This document shows, piece after piece, positions 1-8,471 of a stretch of DNA of 64,000 nt. The notes under the pieces were generated by a model. That model saw nothing but the letters and a program-made list of their open reading frames with translations. It had not been told where the DNA came from and did not search any database. Numbering within the stretch: position 1 is the first letter of the stretch; each line of letters begins with the position of its first letter. The stretch spans positions 1,240,001 through 1,304,000 of the forward strand of contig NZ_CP110535.1 of the NCBI RefSeq assembly GCF_026104355.1, in the 5' to 3' direction. The DNA comes from Halomonas sp. BDJS001. GTDB taxonomy: Bacteria; Pseudomonadota; Gammaproteobacteria; Pseudomonadales; Halomonadaceae. Position numbers and translations under genes: made by a program.

Positions 1-671
1 CGGGAGCAGGGTGGCGGTGTAGGCCTCGCGACCAAAGAACGGCGCAAAAACACCACTGCCCCAATCGGGCTCTGATCAGGAAGTATGCCAATCGCTTCGC
101 TGCGTTTAAGCGCTTTAAGCAGCGCCGCCACACCGCGAGGGTTGGTGGGTACCAAACTGGCCCCCATGCGTTCGCGGCCATGACGAATGACCGGGTCGAG
201 GGCGGTGATTTTGGGCGGCTCGTACATCGCGGTAAAGGGAAAGTGGCTCGATAGCCAGAAGTTGAGCACTTCCCAGTTGCCGAAGTGGGGGGCAAGCACA
301 ATCACTCCGCGGCCTTCGGTACGGGCGTTATCGAGCTTATCGCGACCGTGCACCGCTAAAATGCTGGCTTCTACTCTATTAGGCTCCGCCATCCAGGCAT
401 GGCCCAGCTCCAGCATCGTGGCCGTTGAGTGTCGCAAGCTGTGCTGGCCAAGGGTTTTACGCTCCGCAATGGGGAGGTTTGGGTAAACGGCCGCTAAGTT
501 GCGATCGGTTACCCAGCGCTCACGCTTATTAAAGCGGTAAACCAGGGGGCCGAGCGCCGAAGCAGTCCGCCATAGGCGCGCAATCGGCCAGCGTGACAGT
601 TGACGCCATAGCCAGCTGATCGCGTTGGCTTTGGAAAAGCGTCTAGCGTTTTGAGCCCCCTGTGGCGCCAT
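1..671 (-). pseudogene. LpxL/HtrB-family acyltransferase, 3' end outside window, apparent frameshift
   Basis: Acyltransferase of the lipid A / lysophospholipid (LpxL, LPLAT) family; members are inner-membrane enzymes that add an acyl chain to lipid A precursors. Reading left from the ATG at 671 gives about 203 residues in one frame, with the catalytic HX4E motif HFGNWE at residues 129-134 and a PDQSP block near residue 200. The family's next block (GSGVFAPFFGREAYTAT) is present immediately afterwards but in another frame, as if one C were missing from the CCCC run at 59-62. The ATG lies 2 bp beyond the stop of the DUF4870 gene, so the two are probably cotranscribed. Family assignment is firm; which acyl acceptor is used cannot be told. 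The frameshift may be a sequencing error. Confidence 0.75.
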
Positions 672-673
672 CG

Positions 674-1060
674 TTAAATCAACCAAGTATCTACATTGGA
701 GGGTGCGCGCTTCTCTTGCAGCCCTTTGAAGCCTTTAACGCAGCGAATGATCAACCAAACGGCTAACGGTAGCATTAGCAGGAAACCGAGCAGAACCGGG
801 GTTAAGAGCAAGCAAACGAGCCCGTATACCAAACCTATCCAAAACGTACGAATCTGATAGCGGTAATGCTCGTCCAGCCACACAGGGCCTTTGCCTTTAT
901 AGACGTAGGCGATAACCACACCAATAATCGATGTAAAGCCAAGGATAAAACTGGCCAGATAGAGCGCATAAATAACCATGGCCATGGTCGTATCGGGCTG
1001 CTGCTGCTCTTCGCTGATGACATTGCCTTCAAGTGGGGAATCAGTTTCCTTTTCAAGCAT
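674..1060 (-). CDS. DUF4870-family small membrane protein
   Basis: A 128-residue membrane protein of the DUF4870 (Tic20-like) family, whose function is not established. A polar, acidic N-terminus of about 25 residues is followed by a hydrophobic segment at about 26-54, a short basic/aromatic loop (HYRYQIRTFW) that is typical of the family, and two closely spaced hydrophobic segments at about 74-108. The gene lies just upstream of the acyltransferase and only 2 bp separate them, which suggests cotranscription and perhaps a role at the envelope, but that is inference only. Confidence 0.75.
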   Translation of the reverse strand: MLEKETDSPLEGNVISEEQQQPDTTMAMVIYALYLASFILGFTSIIGVVIAYVYKGKGPVWLDEHYRYQIRTFWIGLVYGLVCLLLTPVLLGFLLMLPLAVWLIIRCVKGFKGLQEKRAPSNVDTWLI

Positions 1061-1175
1061 AACGTTTCCTTTCGATCAATCTGTATAGATGCTGAAGTGG
1101 GTGATGATGCCGAGTACACATCAGTGCGCGCTGTTTAAGCGCGGCACATGATACCTTGATTCATTAGACTTAGCA

Positions 1176-1559
1176 TTAACGCGAAGAGGGGCGGCAAATC
1201 TCTAGCAGATTGCCGTCCGGGTCACGCAGGTAGATGGATTCAATCGGGCCAGTGGCGCCTTGGCGAGCGACGGGGCCTAGCTCTACGTCAATCGCCAGCG
1301 CGTCTAAATGCTGCTTGAACTCGTTCAGCGGCAGTTGGCAACGCAGGCACAAATCCAGGCTGCCAGGCGTAGGCGTTGCTGAAATGGGGGCAATGTCAGT
1401 ATCTGTTTGATGCAGGCGTAGTGCCGTATCCCCGAGCATCAAATCGACCCGCTGAGCATCGCGATAGCGTACGTCTAAGCCCAAAACCCGCGAGTAAAAA
1501 TCCACTGCACGACTAATGTCGGTCACGGTAACAACAAGATGATCCAGACCTGATAGCAT
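1176..1559 (-). CDS. VOC-family (glyoxalase/dioxygenase fold) protein
   Basis: A 127-residue protein of the vicinal oxygen chelate superfamily, which includes glyoxalases, extradiol dioxygenases and resistance proteins. It has a single beta-alpha-beta-beta-beta pair: the opening LDHLVVTV supplies the first metal-ligand His and the closing YLRDPDGNLLEICR block the final Glu. Its length is that of a stand-alone VOC subunit acting as a homodimer. The substrate cannot be predicted. Its ATG is about 40 bp from the start of the divergent methyltransferase gene, so their promoters must overlap or lie inside the opposite gene. Confidence 0.8.
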   Translation of the reverse strand: MLSGLDHLVVTVTDISRAVDFYSRVLGLDVRYRDAQRVDLMLGDTALRLHQTDTDIAPISATPTPGSLDLCLRCQLPLNEFKQHLDALAIDVELGPVARQGATGPIESIYLRDPDGNLLEICRPSSR

Positions 1560-1599
1560 GCCACCTTCCTTAATACATTACGTTAAGCCAGAGAATACA

Positions 1600-2244
1600 A
1601 TGATGCGCCGATGTCCGCTCTGCGCTGAATCCACGATTGCGCTCTACCACCGGGATCGGCGTCGTGACTACTACCAGTGTGCCACGTGCAAGCTGGTATT
1701 TGTCCCCCCTGAGCAGCATTTGAGTGCTGCTGAAGAAAAGGCTGAATACGATAAGCATCAAAACTCGCCGCATGATACGGGATATCGACGCTTTTTAGGG
1801 CGTTTATTTACCCCGCTATTAGCCAAGCTCTCACCCCAAGCTCGCGGTCTTGATTTTGGTTCAGGGCCGGGGCCGACGCTGTCGGTTATGTTTGCCGAGC
1901 AGGGGCATCTGATGACTATTTACGACCTTTTTTACGCCCCCGATGCCTCCGTTTTGACACAAATATATGATTTTATCACCGCCACAGAGGTTGTTGAGCA
2001 CTTGGCGCAGCCCGGCAAGGTGCTTACGCAGTTGGTGGCTCAGCTGGCGCCAGGTGGTTATCTGGGCTTAATGACCAAACGCGTTACTTCGCCGGAAGCG
2101 TTTGCCCGCTGGCACTATATTAGCGATCCTACCCATATCAGCTTTTTTAGTGAGGAGTCCTTTCGTTGGTGGGCACAAAAGAATAGTTTAGTAGTGGAAT
2201 TTCCTGGGCCAGACACGGTTATTCTACACAAAACGCTATCGTGA
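1600..2244 (+). CDS. Class I SAM-dependent methyltransferase with N-terminal zinc-ribbon motif
   Basis: A 214-residue protein. The N-terminus has two CxxC pairs (C5/C8 and C27/C30) that look like a small zinc ribbon. This is followed by a Rossmann SAM-binding motif LDFGSGPG near residue 82 and a TATEVVEHL block of the post-I region, which is common in Methyltransf_11/23 proteins. The ATG at 1600 is preferred over the in-frame ATG at 1558, because the latter would overlap the start of the divergent VOC gene and adds 14 unconserved residues. The methylated substrate is unknown; RNA, a small molecule or a lipid all remain possible. Confidence 0.8.
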   Translation: MMRRCPLCAESTIALYHRDRRRDYYQCATCKLVFVPPEQHLSAAEEKAEYDKHQNSPHDTGYRRFLGRLFTPLLAKLSPQARGLDFGSGPGPTLSVMFAEQGHLMTIYDLFYAPDASVLTQIYDFITATEVVEHLAQPGKVLTQLVAQLAPGGYLGLMTKRVTSPEAFARWHYISDPTHISFFSEESFRWWAQKNSLVVEFPGPDTVILHKTLS

Positions 2245-2267
2245 ATAATTGTAACGTTAGAAAAGCA

Positions 2268-2296
2268 TTGACTTTGCCCGCTTGAGGGCAATAATT
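2268..2296 (+). promoter_or_regulatory. Candidate sigma-70 promoter for the MFS gene
   Basis: TTGACT at 2268-2273 and ATAATT at 2291-2296 are separated by 17 bp, about 130 bp upstream of the MFS start codon. A short GCCC/GGGC dyad sits in the spacer. This is a prediction from consensus match only. Confidence 0.45.
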
Positions 2297-2424
2297 GCGC
2301 GCCGCTATCCCGGCCTGACTCGATGTGCCAGGTGAGATGACGGTTTCTGTGGACACGCTTAGTAGCGTTTTTACGCCTGTTTTCAGCCCTTTGTTTCACC
2401 ACTTTTAGGCAAGACGAGGTTTTC

Positions 2425-3798
2425 ATGTCGCGGCAACTGCTAGCCATGGCGCTGGCGCCCCTGTTAGGGCTCTTCATTCTCGGGATTGGCAACGGTTTTC
2501 TCGCCACCTTAATTACCGTGCGCCTGGATGCTGCCGGTGAGTCCGCCACGGTCATCGGTATTGTGTCGTCCGCTTATTTTATCGGCTTAGCTCTAGGCGC
2601 AATGGTGAACGATCGCCTGTTGCTGCGCATTGGCCATATTCGCGCCTACGGCAGTTTTGCCTCATTAGTCGCCGTCACGGTGTTGCTTCAGGGTTTGTTC
2701 TTTGACCCCTGGGCCTGGTTTGTACTCCGCCTGATCGGCGGCTGGGCCACGGTTGGGGTTTATCTGGTTATCGAGAGCTGGCTGTTAACGTCAGGCGACC
2801 AGAAGGTTCGCGGCCGCCTGCTGGCGCTATATATGATTTCGCTATATGCCGCCGGTGTGTTGGGTCAACTGCTGCTGGGTGTGACCAACGCTATGGGGGT
2901 AACCGCGCCCTTTATGGTGATTGGGCTACTGGCCTCGCTCTCAGTGCTGCCCATGGCAATGATTCCCCGGGTATCACCGATTATGGAGCACGCCGAGCCG
3001 CTTCCCCCGCACCGTTTGATCACGCTGACGCCTACCGGCGTGATGGGCAGCTTAGGCTCCGGGATGGTGGTAGCCGCGGCGTATACTCTGTTGCCGCTTT
3101 ATCTGCAGCGCATTGGTATGAGTGTCAGCCAGGTGGGGCAGATGATGGCGGTAGTGATTATGGGGGCAATGCTGCTGCAGTACCCGATTGGGCGCTGGTC
3201 TGATCGCCATGACCGACAGATGGTACTGATCGGCATTAGCGGTTTTTGTGTACTCATCTCGGCGGCGATGCTCTGGCTACCGCTCTCTACGCCGCTGCTG
3301 GCACTGCTGCTGTTCTTGCTTGGCGGTGGGGTATTTGCCCTCTACCCGGTGGCGGTGAGTCACGCCGCTGACCGCGCCCCAGCAGGGGCACTGGTGCGCA
3401 TGAGCCAGGGTCTGCTGCTGATCAACTCGATTGGCGCCACCATCAGCCCCCTTATGATCTCCCCGGTGATGACCGCCATGGGTGATGCGGGTCTGTTCTG
3501 GGCTTTCGGCTCCCTCAGCCTCTTTTTCTTAATGTTTTTCTCCTGGCGGCGTAGCGTGCGCCCAGCGCCGGTGCCCGTGGCGCCCTTTACACCCACTACA
3601 CCCATGACCGCTGCCGGTGCTGAGCTGGTGGTCACCGAAGAGTTGATTCAGGGGGCGCTGGAGCACGAGCACTTGGAGGATTTATCCGATGCCGTATGGG
3701 ATGTGGATGCGGCCGAGCCGGTGGTAGGGCCGCCCGCGGAAGATGAAAGCCATATCACTTACTATGATGATGTGGAACAAGTAAATAAGCGAAATTAA
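2425..3798 (+). CDS. MFS transporter, YcaD-like
   Basis: A 457-residue major facilitator superfamily permease of the inner membrane with twelve predicted hydrophobic segments in two halves. Typical MFS loop motifs are visible after TM2 (NDRLLLRIGHIR) and at the equivalent position in the second half (GRWSDRHDRQ). The overall pattern, including the N-terminal ILGIGNGFLATLITVRLD, resembles the YcaD/MFS_1 group found in many gammaproteobacteria, whose substrates are mostly unknown. The C-terminal 60 residues form a proline-rich then strongly acidic cytoplasmic tail, longer than in YcaD of E. coli. The start is set by GAGG 9 bp upstream of the ATG. It appears monocistronic. Confidence 0.85.
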   Translation: MSRQLLAMALAPLLGLFILGIGNGFLATLITVRLDAAGESATVIGIVSSAYFIGLALGAMVNDRLLLRIGHIRAYGSFASLVAVTVLLQGLFFDPWAWFVLRLIGGWATVGVYLVIESWLLTSGDQKVRGRLLALYMISLYAAGVLGQLLLGVTNAMGVTAPFMVIGLLASLSVLPMAMIPRVSPIMEHAEPLPPHRLITLTPTGVMGSLGSGMVVAAAYTLLPLYLQRIGMSVSQVGQMMAVVIMGAMLLQYPIGRWSDRHDRQMVLIGISGFCVLISAAMLWLPLSTPLLALLLFLLGGGVFALYPVAVSHAADRAPAGALVRMSQGLLLINSIGATISPLMISPVMTAMGDAGLFWAFGSLSLFFLMFFSWRRSVRPAPVPVAPFTPTTPMTAAGAELVVTEELIQGALEHEHLEDLSDAVWDVDAAEPVVGPPAEDESHITYYDDVEQVNKRN

Positions 3799-3887
3799 AA
3801 CGCAGCAGAGACGTTGGTGGTAGTGGGTGATACCTTGGGCTAATGGTGTAGGTGAGAGAGTATTACTACTATCTAGGGCATACTTTC

Positions 3888-3899
3888 AAACAATTGTTT
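3888..3899 (+). promoter_or_regulatory. Perfect palindrome AAACAATTGTTT, candidate TetR-type (PsrA-like) operator
   Basis: A 12-bp perfect palindrome lies 24 bp before the acyl-CoA dehydrogenase ATG. Its shape, CAAAC-N4-GTTT, fits the published pattern of PsrA-type fatty-acid regulators. The related sequence AAACAATCATTT occurs upstream of the acyl-CoA ligase. No regulator gene is present nearby. Confidence 0.45.
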
Positions 3900-3922
3900 A
3901 ATTTTTCAGCCCGAGGTTCGCC

Positions 3923-5710
3923 ATGAATGTTTACGCTGCACCGGTACGCGATATGCGCTTTGTGCTCGAAGAGCTACTAGCGCACCGCTCGCTCAGCCTG
4001 CCGGGCTTTGAAGAGGCCACGCCCGACTTGGTCGAGGCGGTACTCGAAGAGGCCGCAAAGCTGGCCGGTGACGTCTGGGGGCCGCTTAATAAAGTTGGCG
4101 ATCAACAAGGCGCCAAGCGCCACACCGACGGCAGCGTGACCACGCCGGAGGGCTTCGCGGCAGCTTACCAGGCGTATGTAGAAGGTGGCTGGAACGGTAT
4201 TGGCGTGTCAGAGGCTCTAGGTGGCCAGAACCTACCGGAAGTGGTTGCCAGCGCGGTGCAGGAAATGCTTCATGGTGCCAATATGGCGCTGGGGCTCTGC
4301 CCCATGCTGACTGCCGGCGCCATTGAAGCATTGGCCCACCACGGCAACGATGCACTCAAAGCGACTTACTTGCCCAAGCTGGTGGAAGGCACCTGGACGG
4401 GCACCATGAACCTGACCGAATCTCAAGCGGGGTCGGATCTCTCCCAAGTGCGCACCCGCGCCGTGCCTGAAAATGATTACTACCGCATCAGCGGCCAGAA
4501 GATCTATATCACCTGGGGCGAACACGACGCCGCCGAAAACATTATTCATCTTGTGCTAGCCCGCAAGCCCGATGCGCCGGAAGGCAACAAAGGTATTTCC
4601 CTGTTTCTGGTGCCCAAGTTCCTGGTCAATGAAGACGGCTCCCTGGGTGAGCGCAACGATGTCACCTGTGCCTCTATTGAGCATAAGCTGGGCATTCACG
4701 GCTCACCGACGTGCACCCTGAGCTTTGGCGAAAAGGACGGCGCCATTGGCTACTTGGTCGGCGAAGAGGGGCGTGGCCTGAACCATATGTTCACCATGAT
4801 GAACGAGGCGCGTCACAAAGTCGGCATCCAGGGCATTGGTGTGGCTGAGCGCGCCTGCCAGCACGCTTTTGCCTATGCGTTGGAGCGTCGCCAAGGGCGC
4901 TCTCCCAAAACCCGTGGCGGCGCCGAGTGCAGTATCAGTGATCACTTGGACGTGCGCCGTATGCTGCTCTCCATGCGCTCGCGCACCGATGCACTGCGTG
5001 CGTTGGCGCTCTACTGCGCTGCTGAGTTGGACACTGCCCGCCACGCGGAAAATGATGATGCCCGCCAAACTGCCCAGGCCCGTGCGGATATTTTGATTCC
5101 AGTGATTAAAAGCTTCTCTACCGATCAGGCAGTGGATATCGCCTCCATGGGCATTCAGGTGCATGGCGGCATGGGCTATGTGGAGGAGACCGGCGCTGCC
5201 CAACTGCTGCGCGATGCACGCATTGCGCCGATTTACGAAGGCACTAACGGTATTCAGGCGCTCGATCTGGCGGGTCGTAAACTCCAGCGAGACAACGGCG
5301 AAGCGCTCACCGTGCTGCTGCATGACGTTGCTGCTACCGTGGAGCAGCTCAACGCCGACCCTGCCCTGAAAGCGTTGGGCAGTGGTTTGGCCGCAGGGCT
5401 TGAAGATCTAAAAGTTGCCCAAGCGCTGGTGCTTGAGCAAGGTCGCGACCCTGAAATCGGCCCAGACGCAGTGCAGGCTTACGCTACGCCGTTCCTTAAC
5501 TTGACGGGCCATGTGCTGTGCGCCTGGCAGATGGGCCAGGCGGCGCTTAGCGCCCAGGCAGCCCTTAACAACGGCAGCGATGATCCCTTCTATACTGCCA
5601 AAATGCGCAGCGCCGAATTTGCAATTACTCAATGGCTGCCGGTAGGCCGCGCCCAGCGTGCGGTGATAGAGGCGGGCATGCAGTGTTTAAGCGATTTTGA
5701 GGTTCATTAA
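3923..5710 (+). CDS. Acyl-CoA dehydrogenase, DmdC-like (3-methylmercaptopropionyl-CoA dehydrogenase family)
   Basis: A 595-residue FAD-dependent acyl-CoA dehydrogenase that oxidises an acyl-CoA to the 2-enoyl-CoA, passing electrons to ETF. It has the N-terminal helical domain, the middle domain with MNLTESQAGSDL, the FAD domain with HGGMGYVEETGAAQLLRD, and the catalytic Glu in IYEGTNG (about residue 439). It also has the extra C-terminal helical domain of about 120 residues that marks the roughly 600-residue DmdC-type group rather than the roughly 380-residue short-chain enzymes. GAGG precedes the ATG. It is followed by a hairpin and then the DmdB-like ligase, so the two probably act in sequence. 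No DmdA demethylase is seen in the window, so a general short-chain or branched acyl-CoA substrate is equally likely. Confidence 0.88.
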   Translation: MNVYAAPVRDMRFVLEELLAHRSLSLPGFEEATPDLVEAVLEEAAKLAGDVWGPLNKVGDQQGAKRHTDGSVTTPEGFAAAYQAYVEGGWNGIGVSEALGGQNLPEVVASAVQEMLHGANMALGLCPMLTAGAIEALAHHGNDALKATYLPKLVEGTWTGTMNLTESQAGSDLSQVRTRAVPENDYYRISGQKIYITWGEHDAAENIIHLVLARKPDAPEGNKGISLFLVPKFLVNEDGSLGERNDVTCASIEHKLGIHGSPTCTLSFGEKDGAIGYLVGEEGRGLNHMFTMMNEARHKVGIQGIGVAERACQHAFAYALERRQGRSPKTRGGAECSISDHLDVRRMLLSMRSRTDALRALALYCAAELDTARHAENDDARQTAQARADILIPVIKSFSTDQAVDIASMGIQVHGGMGYVEETGAAQLLRDARIAPIYEGTNGIQALDLAGRKLQRDNGEALTVLLHDVAATVEQLNADPALKALGSGLAAGLEDLKVAQALVLEQGRDPEIGPDAVQAYATPFLNLTGHVLCAWQMGQAALSAQAALNNGSDDPFYTAKMRSAEFAITQWLPVGRAQRAVIEAGMQCLSDFEVH

Positions 5711-5730
5711 CGCTAATGTTTAGCTTCGCG

Positions 5731-5752
5731 CCGCCGCCCTCTGGGGCGGCGG
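5731..5752 (+). terminator. GC-rich hairpin between acyl-CoA dehydrogenase and ligase genes
   Basis: CCGCCGCCC and GGGCGGCGG form a perfect 9-bp stem with a 4-nt loop, followed by TGCTGTTT. It may be a partial terminator or an mRNA-stabilising structure between the two genes. Confidence 0.5.
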
Positions 5753-5770
5753 TGCTGTTTCTGCCCTGTC

Positions 5771-5809
5771 AAAACAGTTATTTAAAACAATCATTTAAAA
5801 CGATCTCTT
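5771..5809 (+). repeat. Three 13-bp direct repeats upstream of the acyl-CoA ligase
   Basis: Three degenerate copies (AAAACAGTTATTT, AAAACAATCATTT, AAAACGATCTCTT) stand head to tail at 5771-5783, 5784-5796 and 5797-5809. The middle copy resembles the palindrome before the dehydrogenase gene. They may be operator half-sites for a shared fatty-acid regulator; this is inference. Confidence 0.45.
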
Positions 5810-5854
5810 AAAGCCAACGCTTTCAATAACATTAACAAAACTCAGGAGCCGACC

Positions 5855-7483
5855 ATGACCGCTATCTTTGAGCAGGGCTTGCCCCAAACCGTTGCCAACC
5901 ACGTGCCGCTTTCCCCGCTGACTTTTATCGAGCGCTCGGCGTCGATCTACCCTGACTACCCTGCGATTGTCCATGGCAGCACGCGGCGTACCTGGGGAGA
6001 GACCTGGTCACGCTGCCGTCAGCTTGCCTCGGCGCTCGAAAAGCGCGGTATTCAGCCGGGCCAAACCGTGGCGGCGATGCTGCCCAACATTCCCGCCATG
6101 TTTGAGGCGCATTTCGGCGTACCGCTCGCAGGCTGTGTATTGAATACCTTGAATATTCGCCTGGATGCCGAAGCGATCAGCTATATGCTGGAGCATGGCG
6201 AGGCCAAAGCGATTTTGGTCGACCCTGAATTTGCCGACGTTATTCAGCAAGCAGTGGCCAAGCTTAAACACAAGCCGCTGATTATTGATGTGGCTGATAG
6301 TGAGTTTCTTGGCGAGACTCAGGGCATTGGTGAAATTGAGTACGAGGCGCTGCTTAACGAGGGCAATGCTGACTTCGCCTATCAACTGCCTGCCGATGAG
6401 TGGGATGCGATCTCGCTGAACTACACCTCCGGCACCACCGGCAAGCCCAAAGGTGTGGTTTACCACCACCGCGGCGCTTATCTCAACGCGGTGAGCAATA
6501 TTATGGAGTGGGCGATGCCTCACCATCCCATCTATCTCTGGACACTGCCGATGTTCCACTGCAACGGCTGGTGCTTCCCCTGGACGATTGCCGCCAACGC
6601 CGGAGTGAATGTCTGCCTTCGCCGCGTTGATCCCAAAAAGATCATGCAGTTGATCGCCGATGAAAAGGTCACCCACTTCAGCGGGGCGCCGATTATTCTT
6701 AATGGCCTGGTGAATCTGCCCGCTGAAGAGAAACGTGAGTTCGATCACCCGGTAAAAGTGACAACCGCCGGTGCTGCGCCGCCAGCCTCAGTGATTTCTG
6801 GGGTCGAAAAGCTAGGCATTGAGGTCACCCACGTATACGGCCTGACCGAAGTATACGGCCCGGTAACCGTATGCGCCTGGCGTGAAGCGTGGGATGAGTT
6901 GCCGCTGGAAGCACGTGCCAAAATCAAAGCCCGTCAGGGGGTGCGCTACCACATGCTTGAAGCGCTGTGCGTGGCAGATCCTCTCACTATGGAGCCAGTG
7001 CCCAAGGATGGACAAACCATGGGTGAAATACTCATGCGCGGCAATAACGTTATGAAGGGCTATTTAAAGAACCCCGAAGCCACCGAGCAGGCGCTGGAGG
7101 GCGGCTGGTACCACACCGGCGACTTGGCGGTTTGGCATCCGGATGGCTATATCGAGATTAAAGATCGCTCCAAAGACATCATCATCTCCGGAGGTGAAAA
7201 TATCTCCACCATAGAAGTGGAAGACGCTATTTACGGTCATCCTGCCGTTGAAGAGGCGGCGGTCGTGGCCAAGCCCGACGAAAAGTGGGGGGAGACACCC
7301 TGTGCCTTTGTGAAGCTCAAAGTGGGGTACGGTGAAGTCACCGAGGCCGATATTATCGCCCACTGCCGCGCACATCTGGCGGGCTACAAAGTGCCCAAGA
7401 CGGTCATTTTCAGCGAGCTACCGAAAACCTCAACGGGCAAGATCCAAAAATTCGTACTGCGTGAAGAAGCTAAGCAGCATTGA
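5855..7483 (+). CDS. Acyl-CoA synthetase (AMP-binding), DmdB-like / medium-chain fatty acid-CoA ligase
   Basis: A 542-residue ANL-superfamily ligase that activates a carboxylic acid to its CoA thioester through an acyl-adenylate. Visible signatures are the P-loop YTSGTTGKPKG near residue 190, the YGLTEVYGP block, YHTGDLAVWHPDG, the hinge region IISGGENIS, and the C-terminal catalytic Lys in STGKIQKF. The length and motif variants match the family that includes 3-methylmercaptopropionyl-CoA ligase and many medium-chain fatty acyl-CoA ligases. A strong AGGAG stands 7 bp before the ATG. It sits between the DmdC-like dehydrogenase and the 3-hydroxyacyl-CoA dehydrogenase gene (22 bp downstream), consistent with an acid activation and oxidation pathway. 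Confidence 0.88.
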   Translation: MTAIFEQGLPQTVANHVPLSPLTFIERSASIYPDYPAIVHGSTRRTWGETWSRCRQLASALEKRGIQPGQTVAAMLPNIPAMFEAHFGVPLAGCVLNTLNIRLDAEAISYMLEHGEAKAILVDPEFADVIQQAVAKLKHKPLIIDVADSEFLGETQGIGEIEYEALLNEGNADFAYQLPADEWDAISLNYTSGTTGKPKGVVYHHRGAYLNAVSNIMEWAMPHHPIYLWTLPMFHCNGWCFPWTIAANAGVNVCLRRVDPKKIMQLIADEKVTHFSGAPIILNGLVNLPAEEKREFDHPVKVTTAGAAPPASVISGVEKLGIEVTHVYGLTEVYGPVTVCAWREAWDELPLEARAKIKARQGVRYHMLEALCVADPLTMEPVPKDGQTMGEILMRGNNVMKGYLKNPEATEQALEGGWYHTGDLAVWHPDGYIEIKDRSKDIIISGGENISTIEVEDAIYGHPAVEEAAVVAKPDEKWGETPCAFVKLKVGYGEVTEADIIAHCRAHLAGYKVPKTVIFSELPKTSTGKIQKFVLREEAKQH

Positions 7484-7505
7484 TAATTCACTAAGGAGAG
7501 CGTGC

Positions 7506-8354
7506 ATGAGCGATCAAAAAATTGGCGTTGTAGGGGCAGGCACCATGGGGCAAGGGATTGCCCAGGTCATCATCGCCAGTGGCTTTGATGTCTGCCTTTA
7601 CGATGTTGCTGAGGAGCAGTTAAGCCGTGCCGAGGAAAGTATCAACAAAGGCTTGGGCAAGCTGGTCGCGAAAGAGAAGCTCAGTGAGGCGGATAAGCAC
7701 GCTGCCATGGCACGTCTTTCCACCACCACCACGCTGGGTGACCTGAGTAAGTACACGGTCATTATCGAAGCTGCCCCCGAACAGCCCGAACTCAAAAAGA
7801 AGCTGTTTCGTGATCTAAGCCAGTTGAGCAGCACCGCTATTCTGGCTTCCAACACCTCGTCGCTGTCGCTTACCCGCCTAGCGGCGGTGTGCGAACACCC
7901 CGAGCGAGTGGTGGGTATGCACTTCTTTAATCCGGTGCCGGTGCTCAAACTGGTGGAAGTCATCCGCGCCGAACAGACCTCGGACGCCACTGTTGCCGAG
8001 ATTGAAGCCCTTGCGAAGGCGCTGGGTAAAACCGCCGTGCCGGTAGGCGACGCCCCGGGTTTTGCAGTGAATCGTTTGCTGGTACCGATGATCAACGAGG
8101 CGGCTTTTATCGTTCAAGAGGGCACCGCGACACCCGAGGCGATTGATAACGCCATGAAACTCGGCGCGGCTCACCCCATGGGGCCGTTGGCGCTGGCGGA
8201 TTTGATCGGCCTGGACGTCTGTCTGGCGATTATGGAAGTGCTCCAAGAGGGCTTTGGTGAGCCCAAATATCGCCCCTGCCCCTTGCTTAAGCGTATGGTC
8301 GCCGCGGGCTATCTTGGCCGCAAAACCGGTCGCGGTTTCTACAATTACGACTAG
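7506..8354 (+). CDS. 3-hydroxyacyl-CoA (3-hydroxybutyryl-CoA) dehydrogenase
   Basis: A 282-residue NAD(P)-dependent dehydrogenase that oxidises (S)-3-hydroxyacyl-CoA to the 3-ketoacyl-CoA. The N-terminal Rossmann fold opens with IGVVGAGTMGQGIAQ. The catalytic His lies in HFFNPVPVLKLVEV, and the dimer-forming C-terminal domain contains PGFAVNRLL and HPMGPLALADLIG. The length matches stand-alone Hbd/PaaH enzymes rather than the fused FadB. The start at 7506 is preferred because AAGGAGAG precedes it; an in-frame ATG at 7332 lies inside the ligase gene. Just 22 bp follow the ligase stop, so the two genes are probably cotranscribed. Confidence 0.9.
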   Translation: MSDQKIGVVGAGTMGQGIAQVIIASGFDVCLYDVAEEQLSRAEESINKGLGKLVAKEKLSEADKHAAMARLSTTTTLGDLSKYTVIIEAAPEQPELKKKLFRDLSQLSSTAILASNTSSLSLTRLAAVCEHPERVVGMHFFNPVPVLKLVEVIRAEQTSDATVAEIEALAKALGKTAVPVGDAPGFAVNRLLVPMINEAAFIVQEGTATPEAIDNAMKLGAAHPMGPLALADLIGLDVCLAIMEVLQEGFGEPKYRPCPLLKRMVAAGYLGRKTGRGFYNYD

Positions 8355-8471
8355 CTTTTGCAGAGCAGGATAGTGCGGCGATAAGAAGTTATTGCCACTC
8401 AACCAAGCGTTCGCTAGGGTTGGTTGGTGTTTACGTTAATGTGCAATAACAAATCAAATAAGGAGTCCGCC

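Noticed and set aside
4703..5323. 206-residue open frame on the minus strand inside the acyl-CoA dehydrogenase gene
   Set aside because: Antisense shadow in GC-rich coding DNA, no family resemblance, no ribosome site.
6008..6748. 246-residue open frame on the minus strand inside the acyl-CoA ligase gene
   Set aside because: Antisense shadow of a well-supported gene.
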